In this document: positions 16,421 through 25,041 of the stretch, piece after piece | Numbering within the stretch: position 1 is the first letter of the stretch | Layout: each line of letters starts with the position of its first letter | NCBI RefSeq assembly: GCF_001048695.1 | Contig: NZ_CVRB01000001.1 | Coordinates: 744,001 to 808,000 of the forward strand | Direction: 5' to 3' | From: Neobacillus massiliamazoniensis | GTDB taxonomy: Bacteria > Bacillota > Bacilli > Bacillales > Cytobacillaceae | Length of the DNA stretch: 64,000 nucleotides | Position numbers and translations under genes: made by a program | The notes under the pieces: model-generated | What the model was told of the DNA's origin: nothing | Databases searched by the model: none | Seen by the model: only the letters and a program-made list of their open reading frames with translations

Positions 16421-16494
16421 CGGGAAGTAGCTCAGCTTGGTAGAGCACCAGTATGGGGTACTGGGGGTCGCAGGTTCAAGTCCTGTCTTTCCGA
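16421..16494 (+). tRNA. tRNA-Pro (anticodon GGG)
   Basis: 74 bases fold into a cloverleaf: acceptor CGGGAAG with CTTTCCG (one G-U pair), D arm AGCTCAGCTTGGTAGAGCA, anticodon stem CCAGT/ACTGG with the seven-base loop ATGGGGT, which gives anticodon GGG, and T arm with GGTTCAAGTCC. The discriminator is A and no CCA is encoded. It decodes CCC and CCU proline codons. It is a single gene, not part of a tRNA cluster. Confidence 0.95.
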
Positions 16495-16510
16495 TTATTT
16501 ATATGGTTTC

Positions 16511-16539
16511 AAAAGCAACGCTCGGTTGCTTTCTTTTTT
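16511..16539 (+). terminator. Terminator after tRNA-Pro
   Basis: AAAGCAACG and CGGTTGCTTT form a stem with a short loop, followed by CTTTTTT, 17 bases after the tRNA. Confidence 0.85.
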
Positions 16540-16574
16540 AATTGGCTATTAAAAACGAGGTAAGCTGACGAAAA

Positions 16575-17447
16575 TTAATAAATTTCTTTTGCATCGTTTG
16601 GCAGGTATTTTATATGTATGAGAAAATCAGTAACATTTTTGTCGTCTTCAAACGGATATTCTAATTCAAAATGTCTTGCTACTCTAAGGGCTATTTTTCG
16701 AAACAAATCAATCATGTTAAAAAGCGCATTCCAGATGTTTTCAAACTTTCCATCTGAATAGGTTGCAACAAACGCATTCCATTCGTCTTCCTCAAGAAAT
16801 TCTTGAAGGTACTTTCCGAATTTCCCCGCACTTTTTGTGAAATTTGTTTTTATGCCGACATCCCATTCGATCATTTGAATGAGTACGTTTCGATTTATTT
16901 GTTCGTACATAAACATAGCGTATGTTAGTTCTTCACGCCAAAGCCCTTTACTAATATTCATACAAATCCACCAAAATTCATTACACAAATCCTGAAATTC
17001 CTTTTCGGATGGCCTCTTGATTAAGTAATCTTTATCGCTTGAAGCAGGAAGCTTACTAATTAAACTGTCTTTATCTAAAAGCAATTGGGTAAGGCTATCC
17101 TCTTTCATCAATTCATCCATTTTTTCGAACGGAATCAAAGTAAGGTCAATCCGGTTCCCATCCTTAAACCACATAAGATAGACAAAATGGCCGTTTTTTT
17201 CGGCAGGTGGCAGCTCTTTATCCTCCGGCATCTGCATCATGATTCGCGCCCCAAAATGATCAACCCAGCTATGATCCGTAGTAAATGATGCTATATCCCT
17301 AACTATATAGACAATATCGTAATCTTGAAAAATATCTTTTTTGACATTTGGATTTGCTCGGGAACCATTTAGTAATACAGCTCGGATCCGCTCGTCGTTT
17401 TTAGCGGTATTTAGGATTAAATCAAACATTTCTGTTTCCGTTCTCAT
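16575..17447 (-). CDS. aadK: Aminoglycoside 6-adenylyltransferase (ANT(6) / AadK family)
   Basis: 290 residues, the family length. The N-terminal nucleotidyltransferase core is clear: MRTETEMFDLILNTAKND, then LLNGSRANPNVKKDIFQDYD with the metal-binding acidic pair in FQDYDIVY, and GNRIDLTLIPFEKMDELMKE. The C-terminal helical part includes LCNEFWWICMNISKGLWREE and EQINRNVLIQMIEWDVGIKT, as in ANT(6). Family members adenylylate streptomycin at the 6 position; chromosomal Bacillus copies often give only low resistance. I set the start at ATG 17447 (GGGGG eight bases before). Not linked to mobile genes here, so probably part of the core chromosome. Confidence 0.88.
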   Translation of the reverse strand: MRTETEMFDLILNTAKNDERIRAVLLNGSRANPNVKKDIFQDYDIVYIVRDIASFTTDHSWVDHFGARIMMQMPEDKELPPAEKNGHFVYLMWFKDGNRIDLTLIPFEKMDELMKEDSLTQLLLDKDSLISKLPASSDKDYLIKRPSEKEFQDLCNEFWWICMNISKGLWREELTYAMFMYEQINRNVLIQMIEWDVGIKTNFTKSAGKFGKYLQEFLEEDEWNAFVATYSDGKFENIWNALFNMIDLFRKIALRVARHFELEYPFEDDKNVTDFLIHIKYLPNDAKEIY

Positions 17448-17666
17448 GGTCGATACCCCCATTTTTCGTGTTTAAGATTTGCAAGATCTACAAAAATATT
17501 ATACCAACTATTTGATTTAACCCTGTACATTTTTTGGAATGTTCTGCTTTTATTATTTTGCTTACGTCCTCTTGTTGAACTGTGATAGGAATCTAAAAAA
17601 ATTTAATTCGCCCATGACAATATTTTAATTATTGCATTTACTGTAGGTGAAAGGAGGAAGATGAAA

Positions 17667-17966
17667 ATGTCAGAAAAAATACATGAAAGAACCTTTCATC
17701 AAATTGCCCATGAACTATTAAAAAAAGAAGTTGAGGTTATTACGGTTCAAGGAAATTTTAATGGAAGACTTATCGAAGTGGGCAGAGATATCATTATCGT
17801 GGAGAGTAGAGGCAGAATACGCCATGTTAATTTGATTATAAGAATCGACAAAATAGTAGCAATTTTCCGATCGGCGCCTATGCCAAGGGGCCCATTTGGG
17901 TTTAACCCGGGTGATGATGGTATGGAGCATGAAGAACACGAAAGCAGCAATAGTGAACGAAGATAG
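17667..17966 (+). CDS. Small Sm-like / DUF2642-type hypothetical protein
   Basis: 99 residues from ATG 17667 (AGGAGG nine bases before; the ATG at 17661 is only three bases away from it). A small beta-barrel core is visible: EVEVITVQGNFNGRLIEVGR then DIIIVESRGRIRHVNLIIRI and DKIVAIFR, the strand pattern of Sm-like DUF2642 spore-coat-type proteins. The tail, MPRGPFGFNPGDDGMEHEEH, is disordered and acidic. The role is unknown; related short proteins sit in spore coats. Single gene with a strong bidirectional terminator after it. Confidence 0.65.
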   Translation: MSEKIHERTFHQIAHELLKKEVEVITVQGNFNGRLIEVGRDIIIVESRGRIRHVNLIIRIDKIVAIFRSAPMPRGPFGFNPGDDGMEHEEHESSNSERR

Positions 17967-17975
17967 GATGGCGAA

Positions 17976-18011
17976 ACAAAACCCAAAGTTGACTCGAACT
18001 TTGGGTTTTGT
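17976..18011. terminator. Bidirectional terminator between the DUF2642-like and MATE genes
   Basis: ACAAAACCCAAAGTT and AACTTTGGGTTTTGT are perfect 15-bp arms around GACTCG. The genes converge on it, and A/T tracts in the arms can serve both directions. Confidence 0.88.
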
Positions 18012-18017
18012 GTGGTA

Positions 18018-19376
18018 TCAGGCACCATTTTCTACGAATTTTCTTTTTTGAATATAGATGAGCCTTGCTGATAAGGCGATTCCTGCTGCAAGTAAGCCGA
18101 CGGTAAGTCCAATCCAGTATCCTATTACTCCAAGACTAGTATTATTGGCTAGTAAATATCCAACAGGAAGACAAATCACCCAGTAGGCCACTAATGTCAT
18201 GATAAAGGCGAGATTTACATCTTTGTAACCTCTTAATGCGGCTTGCGCCGTTGCCTGAATGGCATCTGAAATATGGAAAAACAAAGCAAATATTAAAAAG
18301 TTTGCAGTCATGTTAATGACAGCCGCTTCATTTGAATAAAATCCAGCAACTTGATTTCGGAATACTACAACGAATACCCCGATAACAAGAGCAATTAGCA
18401 CAGCCAGAACAATTCCTAACCAGCTATATTGTCTTGCATCTTTATAACGCTTTCCTCCCACTTCATATCCGACTAGTACTGTTTGAGCCATCGAAATACT
18501 AATTGGTATCATATAGAGAAAAGTAACAATGTTTAACGCCGATTGATAGGCCGCAATGGTTGTAACACTATACTTGCTGATTAAAATAGTTACAACCGCA
18601 AACATACTCGTTTCAAAGAATGTAGAGAGTCCCATTGGAACACCAATTTTTAAAATTTCTTTACATTTTCCAAACGAAAATTCTTGTAAATTGGCAAACA
18701 CCGAAAATGAAGAAAATGGTTGTTGTGTTTTCACAATAATGAAAGTCATGACAACAATTACCCAATAAGTGATGGACGTTGCATATCCAGCCCCTGCTCC
18801 ACCAAGCTCCGGAAATCCCCAATTCCCGAAAATCAATACATAGTTCAAAAATAGATTAATAGGTAGCGACAAAATCATGATGATCATCACAACACGGGTT
18901 CTGCCTAAGGCATAAATAAACGACCGCAGAACGTTAAAAGCAAAAAGCGGGAGAATTCCAAAGCTTAAACCAACAAGATAATGATAGGCTGTCTGGTGAA
19001 CACTATTCGGGAGATTCATTTTAATTAATAAAGGTTCCAGACAGAAGAATCCTACAATAATAATAATAAGCGTTATAAAGAATGATATATATATTCCATG
19101 CTTCACAACAGAAGCTACTTCACTACTCTTTTTTTCACCTAAGCGCTGCGCTACAATCGGCGAGACGGCAAGCAGAATTCCGCTCAATCCTGTAAAAATC
19201 GGACTCCAAATCGAAGACCCAATCGCAACTCCTGCCAAAGCGGAAGATTGATATTTTCCTGACATTATCGTATTGAAAAACACCATCGAAAACATACCAA
19301 GCTGTGTAATTAAAATAGGAATCAGCAAAACAAAAATTCTTTTAGTCTTTTCCTTTATCGTAAAAGTCTGTTCCAT
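18018..19376 (-). CDS. MATE family multidrug/Na+ antiporter
   Basis: 452 residues, about 12 membrane spans in two MatE halves. Typical pieces are LIPILITQLGMFSMVFFNTI, GLSGILLAVSPIVAQRLGEK, the second-half start ILKIGVPMGLSTFFETSMFA, and YEVGGKRYKDARQYSWLGIV. The layout matches NorM-type exporters that swap Na+ or H+ for cationic drugs across the cell membrane. The first ATG (19376) is followed by a normal cytoplasmic lead. It stands alone; upstream lies a palindromic dispersed repeat. The substrate cannot be read. Confidence 0.88.
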   Translation of the reverse strand: MEQTFTIKEKTKRIFVLLIPILITQLGMFSMVFFNTIMSGKYQSSALAGVAIGSSIWSPIFTGLSGILLAVSPIVAQRLGEKKSSEVASVVKHGIYISFFITLIIIIVGFFCLEPLLIKMNLPNSVHQTAYHYLVGLSFGILPLFAFNVLRSFIYALGRTRVVMIIMILSLPINLFLNYVLIFGNWGFPELGGAGAGYATSITYWVIVVMTFIIVKTQQPFSSFSVFANLQEFSFGKCKEILKIGVPMGLSTFFETSMFAVVTILISKYSVTTIAAYQSALNIVTFLYMIPISISMAQTVLVGYEVGGKRYKDARQYSWLGIVLAVLIALVIGVFVVVFRNQVAGFYSNEAAVINMTANFLIFALFFHISDAIQATAQAALRGYKDVNLAFIMTLVAYWVICLPVGYLLANNTSLGVIGYWIGLTVGLLAAGIALSARLIYIQKRKFVENGA

Positions 19377-19450
19377 GAAGAGTACCCCTAGAAAAAATTT
19401 AAAATATTAACAGAAACTCAATTATACACCAAATTTTGTATAGTGACCAT

Positions 19451-19493
19451 CGAAGGGTGTCAGGCACCACTTTGTGGTGCCTGACACCCTTCG
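19451..19493. repeat. Perfect palindrome of the TGTCAGGCACC repeat family
   Basis: Two 20-bp arms, CGAAGGGTGTCAGGCACCAC and its exact complement, around TTT. The core GGTGTCAGGCACC recurs at 27553-27630, 29905-29936, 44190-44235 and 45781-45866. Confidence 0.93.
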
Positions 19494-19540
19494 TATACAA
19501 AACGCCCAAAATATCCACCTCAGGCGGACACTCGGGCAAG

Positions 19541-19570
19541 AAAAAAACCGGATGGCAGTTCCATCCGGTA
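19541..19570 (-). terminator. Terminator of the yhaO-yhaN operon
   Basis: ACCGGATGG and CCATCCGGT pair around AACTG, with seven T leftward, 12 bases after the yhaN stop. Confidence 0.9.
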
Positions 19571-19581
19571 TTTGTAATCCT

Positions 19582-22500
19582 TTAAACATTTAACGGAACA
19601 TTACTATTAATTTCGGTTATCTGATAGGTAGAATCTGTAGCTATTTCCTTCATGATTTCCACTAATCGTGCATGGTGAGTAAAGAAGATTATTTGAGTCT
19701 GTTTTGATAATTCTAGTAAAATCTTGAGTGTTTCTTTAGAACGTGTATCGTCGAAGTGCACCAAAATATCATCAACGATTAATGGAATCGGCTCATTTTC
19801 ATTTGCGTATCTTTCAATGCTAGCAATCCGAAGTGATAAATAGAGTTGGTCGGTTGTACCGTCACTCATCCCATTAATAGAAACCTTATCACCATGATCT
19901 CGGACTCCCATTAAGACGGGCTGATCTTTTTCATCATAATCGACGGATAGCCCAGCAAAAGATTGCAGTGTTAATCTTGAAAAAATCTCACTTGCCCGGC
20001 GAAGGATTGGGTCCTGATTTTGATTCCGATAATGCTCAATCCCTTTTTGCAAAAGTGCAGTTGCGAGCTTGACCTGAATATATTGTTCAGTTAAATTCGA
20101 AAGCTGTGCTAATAGGCTTTCTTTCTTTTGCTCACCCAAAACAGAGGCCGTATTGTTTCCGAGGATTTTTTCTTCATATTCTTTTTTCACAACCCCATGT
20201 TCTTGTTCAAGCTGAGAACGTTGCGGTTCCAAATCCTCTAGCTTACGTTTAATTTCTTCTAAATCCAATTCAATACTATCATGCTCAATTTGCTTGGCTT
20301 CTTCCATAATATCTTGGAGAGATCGTCCGTTTCCGTGAGTTAGCAGGTCTTCCTCAATTTCTATTATTTTGCTTTCATATTCTTTCTTCGTTTGAACATT
20401 TCTTTCAATCTGTTCTAATTCTACAATCGAATCACATTGAGCAAGCTTGAACAGGCCGTTAAGGGTTTCTTCAGCTTCATTCCATTCACTAACAGCTTTT
20501 TTAATTCTTGCTTTAAGATTTTCACACTGTTCACTTAATGAAGTGAATAAATCATTGTCTCGTGTGGCCTGTTGTAAATCAGCATTCAGTCGATTTACAA
20601 CCAAATCGAAATGTTGTTCATCATATTGAACGGGTGCTACTTGAAGTAATTCTTTTACCCGATTTTCAAAATAGGAGATTTGTTCTCTAAGCGATATTTG
20701 TTCGTTCACTACCTTTTGTAATTCGTCATACGCCTTAATTGTTTCCTCATATTTATTTAGTAAACTTTCAGCAACAGTTGGGCGGGTTGTTTCTGAAATA
20801 TGGGTGCCCTCAATCGCTTTTGCCCACTCGAACTCCCAACGGTTCATTTTTTCTTTGATTTCTGTTTTCACTGTCGTTAAGTTTTCCATTTTGCGCTTAA
20901 TTTCTTTAAAACCATCCTGAAGATTATTTTGATTATTGATATCTCCATTAATTTTCTTTTGGTACCTTTCAGCAATCATTAACAATTCATCTAGTGATTG
21001 ATTGTCTTTTGCTACTACAAATTTAGACATAACGTTCATTAAAGCTTGCTTCATATGAAGCTTCTTTTCAAAGCTACTCTGAAGAGTTGATTCATCATTC
21101 TTCAGATTTTGGACCAATTCTTTCAATTGAGTATGCTTTTCTAACCATTCTCGCATCTCTTCCGGTGACAATGGATTAATTCCTGCAGGTCTCCAAAGAG
21201 CTTTCCACTTCTCTTCCCACTTATCTAACTCTTCTTCAGTGACTAATTCTACTGATTCTAAATCAGCAATATTCTTTTTAAACTTTTCTATGTCGGTTAA
21301 AAGCTTATTCTTGATTCCGACCTTCTCCGCTTCGATTCTCATCTTATCGGCAACATGGTCAGCATTTCGGACACTATCTTCATAAACAGTTTCAATAGCT
21401 TGTCCTTTTGTAAAAGCTTCTGCTTGTTCATCCAAGCTTCCTTCCTGAAGCTTTGTCCGAATCAGCTTCCAGCCTTTGTCACGATGTTCCCGTACACGCT
21501 GTAAGTTGTCGTCTGACGGAATTTCAGCCAGTTCCTCCAGCTCAGCGATTCGCTCATAATGTTTTTCAATTTCATCTTTTTGAAATTTTATTTGTTTTTG
21601 TGTCGTTTGTAAGCTGTTTAAAAAGTCAATCCGTTCCTTTTCAAATTTCTTTACGGTTTCCATTAATCTAGGGATTTGCAGTTCAACTAACTCCTGGTAC
21701 GTTCCTGTCCATAAAGGTAAATGTCTCATCTTTTCGTTTATTTGATTTTTCTTTTCTTCAATTTGTATTTCTAGCTTCTGGATATTTCCCTCAATATCGC
21801 CCGCACGCTTTACGATATCAATGACATTCTCGAGTTCATGAATATCTGGAAGATCAGTAATTTTAGCTAATTCCTCCTGTTTCAGTTGAAGTTCATCGTC
21901 AAGTGCTCTTAAAGCACTTTTATTATTTTCAAATTTTTGTTCAAGTAATGGTTGGTCTTTACAAAGGGCGCGAATCGTTTCCTTTTTCTCTGCTGACAAA
22001 CGAAATAAATCAATGTTATCTAATCCAGCTTGAAGAGAATCAATTTCTTTCATGAATGACAGGACTCGTTCTTCAAGGAGCTTGTATTCCCCTTGGATTA
22101 ATGGGAGCTTTTTAAGATTATCTTGATAATTTTTTAGGTCAAGATAAAGATCGTTAATTAAGGAAGCTTGTTCAATCAAACCTTCCGGAATCTTGATTTT
22201 CATTAATTTGTCTTCAAGTTCGACTAAGTCTTGTTTCGCCCTCTGCTTGTAATTTTGGGCATTGTTTTGTTTGGATTGTGCAGCCTCCCGAAGCCCTTCT
22301 AGATTTTCAGGTACATTGGGAACTTCACCAAGCTCTACAAGCTTTTTCGTTACTTCCCTGAGCTTTGCCATTTTCGGTAGTGCTTCCTTTATCCGTTTCA
22401 GCTTTTCCTGTTCGCTTCTTAATGCCTTGATTTGTTGATGAATGTCTTCGATCTTTTTTTTACTTTCGGTAAAAGTTCTTTCAAGGTCTTTCCATGCTTG

Positions 22501-23106
22501 AATTTTTAATTGGCAATTGGCAATATCTTTCGCTAGTTCTTTTTCCTCTTTAAGTAGTTTATTTAGCCTTGGTGTTTGAGCTTTCTTTTTATAAATTTCA
22601 CCTGATTTTTTCTCTAAATCCTCAAATACCTTGCGAAGCATGCTAATGCCAGAGGCAGCGGAAAATAGGCTTTCCCCTAAATTACCACCGCTTTGCAGCA
22701 AGCTGTCGCCGCCTTCACGAAGTCGGACATGGTCTAGGGCAAACATATTTAAAAAATGCTCTTTCGTGATGCCATTTAAAAATTCGTTCACCAACTCTTC
22801 GTTCAGAGGCTTTTCATTGCCATCAAGCACCGTGTTTTTATTCCCTTTCCGCCGTGCGAAAAAGAGTTCTTGACCATTCGCTTTTTTAAGTAGACCTTCA
22901 ATACGGAGTTTTGTATTACTATGGAGAAAAGCATCATTTGTTTGAACTGGGAATCCGTATAAAAAATGAGTTATGGAACGTAAGGTCGTACTCTTTCCTG
23001 CTTCGTTTGGTCCGTAAATTAAATGAAAGTTTTTGGACGGATCAAATAATAGCTCATAATCGGTAAAATGGCCAAACGCTCGAATATTCAAGTGATCAAA
23101 TCTCAT
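19582..23106 (-). CDS. yhaN: AAA/SMC-like ATPase YhaN (SbcC-type)
   Basis: 1174 residues. The N-terminal ATPase half has the Walker A loop YGPNEAGKST (31-40); a very long coiled coil follows (about 170-960, rich in E, K, L), and the C-terminal half has GMSDGTTDQLYLSLRIASIE (signature), PLIVDDILVHFDD (Walker B) and the His switch FFTHH. This is the Rad50/SbcC architecture. YhaN pairs with the YhaO nuclease, whose gene overlaps the start (TAATG), to form an SbcCD-like complex thought to act on broken DNA ends. The middle lacks an obvious CxxC zinc hook, as is usual for YhaN. Intact and full length; B. subtilis yhaM is not downstream here. Confidence 0.93.
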   Translation of the reverse strand: MRFDHLNIRAFGHFTDYELLFDPSKNFHLIYGPNEAGKSTTLRSITHFLYGFPVQTNDAFLHSNTKLRIEGLLKKANGQELFFARRKGNKNTVLDGNEKPLNEELVNEFLNGITKEHFLNMFALDHVRLREGGDSLLQSGGNLGESLFSAASGISMLRKVFEDLEKKSGEIYKKKAQTPRLNKLLKEEKELAKDIANCQLKIQAWKDLERTFTESKKKIEDIHQQIKALRSEQEKLKRIKEALPKMAKLREVTKKLVELGEVPNVPENLEGLREAAQSKQNNAQNYKQRAKQDLVELEDKLMKIKIPEGLIEQASLINDLYLDLKNYQDNLKKLPLIQGEYKLLEERVLSFMKEIDSLQAGLDNIDLFRLSAEKKETIRALCKDQPLLEQKFENNKSALRALDDELQLKQEELAKITDLPDIHELENVIDIVKRAGDIEGNIQKLEIQIEEKKNQINEKMRHLPLWTGTYQELVELQIPRLMETVKKFEKERIDFLNSLQTTQKQIKFQKDEIEKHYERIAELEELAEIPSDDNLQRVREHRDKGWKLIRTKLQEGSLDEQAEAFTKGQAIETVYEDSVRNADHVADKMRIEAEKVGIKNKLLTDIEKFKKNIADLESVELVTEEELDKWEEKWKALWRPAGINPLSPEEMREWLEKHTQLKELVQNLKNDESTLQSSFEKKLHMKQALMNVMSKFVVAKDNQSLDELLMIAERYQKKINGDINNQNNLQDGFKEIKRKMENLTTVKTEIKEKMNRWEFEWAKAIEGTHISETTRPTVAESLLNKYEETIKAYDELQKVVNEQISLREQISYFENRVKELLQVAPVQYDEQHFDLVVNRLNADLQQATRDNDLFTSLSEQCENLKARIKKAVSEWNEAEETLNGLFKLAQCDSIVELEQIERNVQTKKEYESKIIEIEEDLLTHGNGRSLQDIMEEAKQIEHDSIELDLEEIKRKLEDLEPQRSQLEQEHGVVKKEYEEKILGNNTASVLGEQKKESLLAQLSNLTEQYIQVKLATALLQKGIEHYRNQNQDPILRRASEIFSRLTLQSFAGLSVDYDEKDQPVLMGVRDHGDKVSINGMSDGTTDQLYLSLRIASIERYANENEPIPLIVDDILVHFDDTRSKETLKILLELSKQTQIIFFTHHARLVEIMKEIATDSTYQITEINSNVPLNV

Positions 23107-24377
23107 TATGCATTCACCTCCGTTTTGGTTAAATAATAAAGAATTAAGTCCTCGACATCCGCTAAACGTTTTTTAATTAATTCCGTATCGTTAAAATTAA
23201 AGCCTTCTGCTGCGTTTCGTAATTCATATGGCAGGGCTTGTTGAATATCCTGAAATTCAGAAAGCAATTCCTGCAATATTTCATCATTTTCGGCAACATC
23301 CTTGATATAATCTAAAATGACAGCAACCGGTGTGTGCTGGGCCTTTAATTCTTCAATATTGATCAGGCGGGAGGTTTCCATTTTGATTTTTTCAACCCAA
23401 ATATCACCGAGCCCAATCTCTAACGCTAGCGATCTTATATTATTGATTAAATGATCTTTATCAACAATCAGTTCCTGGTGGATTTTCGTTGTCCCGTAGA
23501 TACGAAATCTTACCGCTAAAAATCGGCCTTGGACTTCTTGATATTTCTTTTCTAACAATTCACGGGCTTCATCGAGTAAATTATCAACGCTTTCGCTCCT
23601 GCTTGCATCCAATTCACATAGCTCCCACCGCAATACATCAAGTGATAGGTGGATTAAAGAATGGATCGCACCGTCCTCCACCGTGATAAGCGTACAGCCT
23701 TTATCGCCTGATTCTTTAATATGCCTGCCTTGGATGTTTCCAGGGAATAAAATGACAGGTTCGGCTTCATGTAGCAGCTCGCGTTTGTGGATATGGCCTA
23801 ATGCCCAGTAGTCATACCCCTTTTCCTTCATATCATCAATCGAGCATGGCGCATACGTTTCATGTCCTTCCCGGCCATTGGCGCTCGTGTGGAGGATCCC
23901 GATATTAAAATAACCCTCTTTTCGTGACGGATAGTTTTTCACAAGATTTTCTTCGACTGATCGGGAGGCAAACCCTTGTCCATGTATCGCTACACCGAGG
24001 TCGTCGAGGGTATGGGTTTCTGCATGTTTAGTAGAGAACTCGGTCACATTATCAGGAAGCTTTAATTCCTTTGATATTAAACTAGCAGCATCGTGATTCC
24101 CACGGATAAGGAACACTTGAATATTTTCCTTTTGTAGGCGGACCATTTGGCTGGCGAAAAATAATCCGGTATTGTAATCCTTCCAGTCCCCATCATATAA
24201 ATCTCCGGCAATAATAATGAAGGAAACTCGATTTTCGATCGCGGTATCTATTAAATTCTTAAACGCATCCCGGGTTGCACTGCGGATTTTATCCACTGGC
24301 GCCCCCTCATATTGCTCCAAACCCGTTAACGGACTATCTAAATGAATATCCGCAGCATGAATAAACGAAAAAGACAA
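23106..24377 (-). CDS. yhaO: DNA repair metallophosphoesterase YhaO (SbcD-type nuclease)
   Basis: 423 residues. All calcineurin-like metal motifs are present in order: IHAADIHLDSP (7-17), IIAGDLYDGDW, IRGNHDAAS, IGILHTSANG and WALGHIHKRELL, ending with ILFPGNIQGRH. These bind two Mn2+ ions for DNA cleavage. The C-terminal 150 residues are the capping and partner-binding region. It is the nuclease subunit of the YhaO-YhaN pair; the genes overlap by TAATG, which fits coupled translation of a complex. ATG 24377 follows AGGAGGGATCAGC. Confidence 0.93.
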   Translation of the reverse strand: MSFSFIHAADIHLDSPLTGLEQYEGAPVDKIRSATRDAFKNLIDTAIENRVSFIIIAGDLYDGDWKDYNTGLFFASQMVRLQKENIQVFLIRGNHDAASLISKELKLPDNVTEFSTKHAETHTLDDLGVAIHGQGFASRSVEENLVKNYPSRKEGYFNIGILHTSANGREGHETYAPCSIDDMKEKGYDYWALGHIHKRELLHEAEPVILFPGNIQGRHIKESGDKGCTLITVEDGAIHSLIHLSLDVLRWELCELDASRSESVDNLLDEARELLEKKYQEVQGRFLAVRFRIYGTTKIHQELIVDKDHLINNIRSLALEIGLGDIWVEKIKMETSRLINIEELKAQHTPVAVILDYIKDVAENDEILQELLSEFQDIQQALPYELRNAAEGFNFNDTELIKKRLADVEDLILYYLTKTEVNA

Positions 24378-24482
24378 GCTGATCCCTCCTAAATTCTTTT
24401 ATATAGTAATCATTCTATATCAATAAACAAAACACCTGTTCTGTTCACAAATGTTTAACAATTTTTTTAAAATGGTTTTTAG

Positions 24483-24908
24483 CTATATTTCCCCGCCATC
24501 TACATTTAATTTTTTCAGCAAAGAGATTAATTGCTCTTGTTCTCCTTGTGTGAGTTGCCGGGTGAGCTGATTGTTAACAGATTCCAATATCCCCAGCAGG
24601 ATTGGATGGAAATCCACTCCTTTTTGTGTTGGATAAAGACGATAAGAACGGCGATCGTTTTCAGCTATTTTACGCACGATGTATCCTGTATTTTCAAGAT
24701 GCTTTACCGCCCGCGCCGTTGTAGCTTTATCGAATTTCAATTCAGTCGTCAATTGATCTTGATTAATTCCCGGGCGATTCAAGATTTCAATCAAAAAGCT
24801 AGACTGTCCACCGCCGCTTAATTGATATGGTTTTAGTTCTTTGGTTAAGTTTTTTTGAATCTGACGGTTCATACAAGATAGCAATTTGGCAATCGGTTTT
24901 CTATCCAT
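24483..24908 (-). CDS. MarR family repressor of the adjacent efflux pump
   Basis: 141 residues with the MarR winged helix: CMNRQIQKNLTKELKPYQLS, INQDQLTTELKFDKATTARA (recognition helix), VKHLENTGYIVRKIAENDRR (wing). I took ATG 24908 (AGGAG eight bases before) rather than 24914. It is divergent from a 14-span drug exporter with two inverted repeats between them (24955-25019), the usual arrangement of a self-controlled drug-sensing repressor. No Cys-based sensing is suggested; the inducer is unknown. Confidence 0.87.
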   Translation of the reverse strand: MDRKPIAKLLSCMNRQIQKNLTKELKPYQLSGGGQSSFLIEILNRPGINQDQLTTELKFDKATTARAVKHLENTGYIVRKIAENDRRSYRLYPTQKGVDFHPILLGILESVNNQLTRQLTQGEQEQLISLLKKLNVDGGEI

Positions 24909-24954
24909 ATCCATGGCTCCTTTTTATCGGTCCTAAAAAAATTTTAATCAATAA

Positions 24955-25019
24955 TAGTTGCGCGTGCAACAAAATTCGATTAGACTGTTCCTAGCAGAAT
25001 AGTTGCACCCGCAACTATT
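24955..25019. promoter_or_regulatory. Two inverted-repeat operators between MarR and the MFS exporter
   Basis: Site 1 (24955-24972) is TAGTTGCGCGTGCAACAA; site 2 (24998-25019) has arms AATAGTTGC and GCAACTATT around ACCC. They share half-site AGTTGC at the same spacing, one near each gene, so one dimer per site is likely. Site 2 ends 22 bases before the exporter start codon. Confidence 0.8.
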
Positions 25020-25041
25020 AACATTAAATGAGGTGTTACTC

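Noticed and set aside
16421..17447. Integrated resistance island at tRNA-Pro
   Set aside because: The adenylyltransferase is next to the tRNA, but there is no integrase, no repeat of the tRNA end, and its family is chromosomal in Bacillus.
23106..24377. Classical SbcD
   Set aside because: The motif set fits SbcD-like nucleases generally, but the partner with the long coil and gene order match YhaO-YhaN better.
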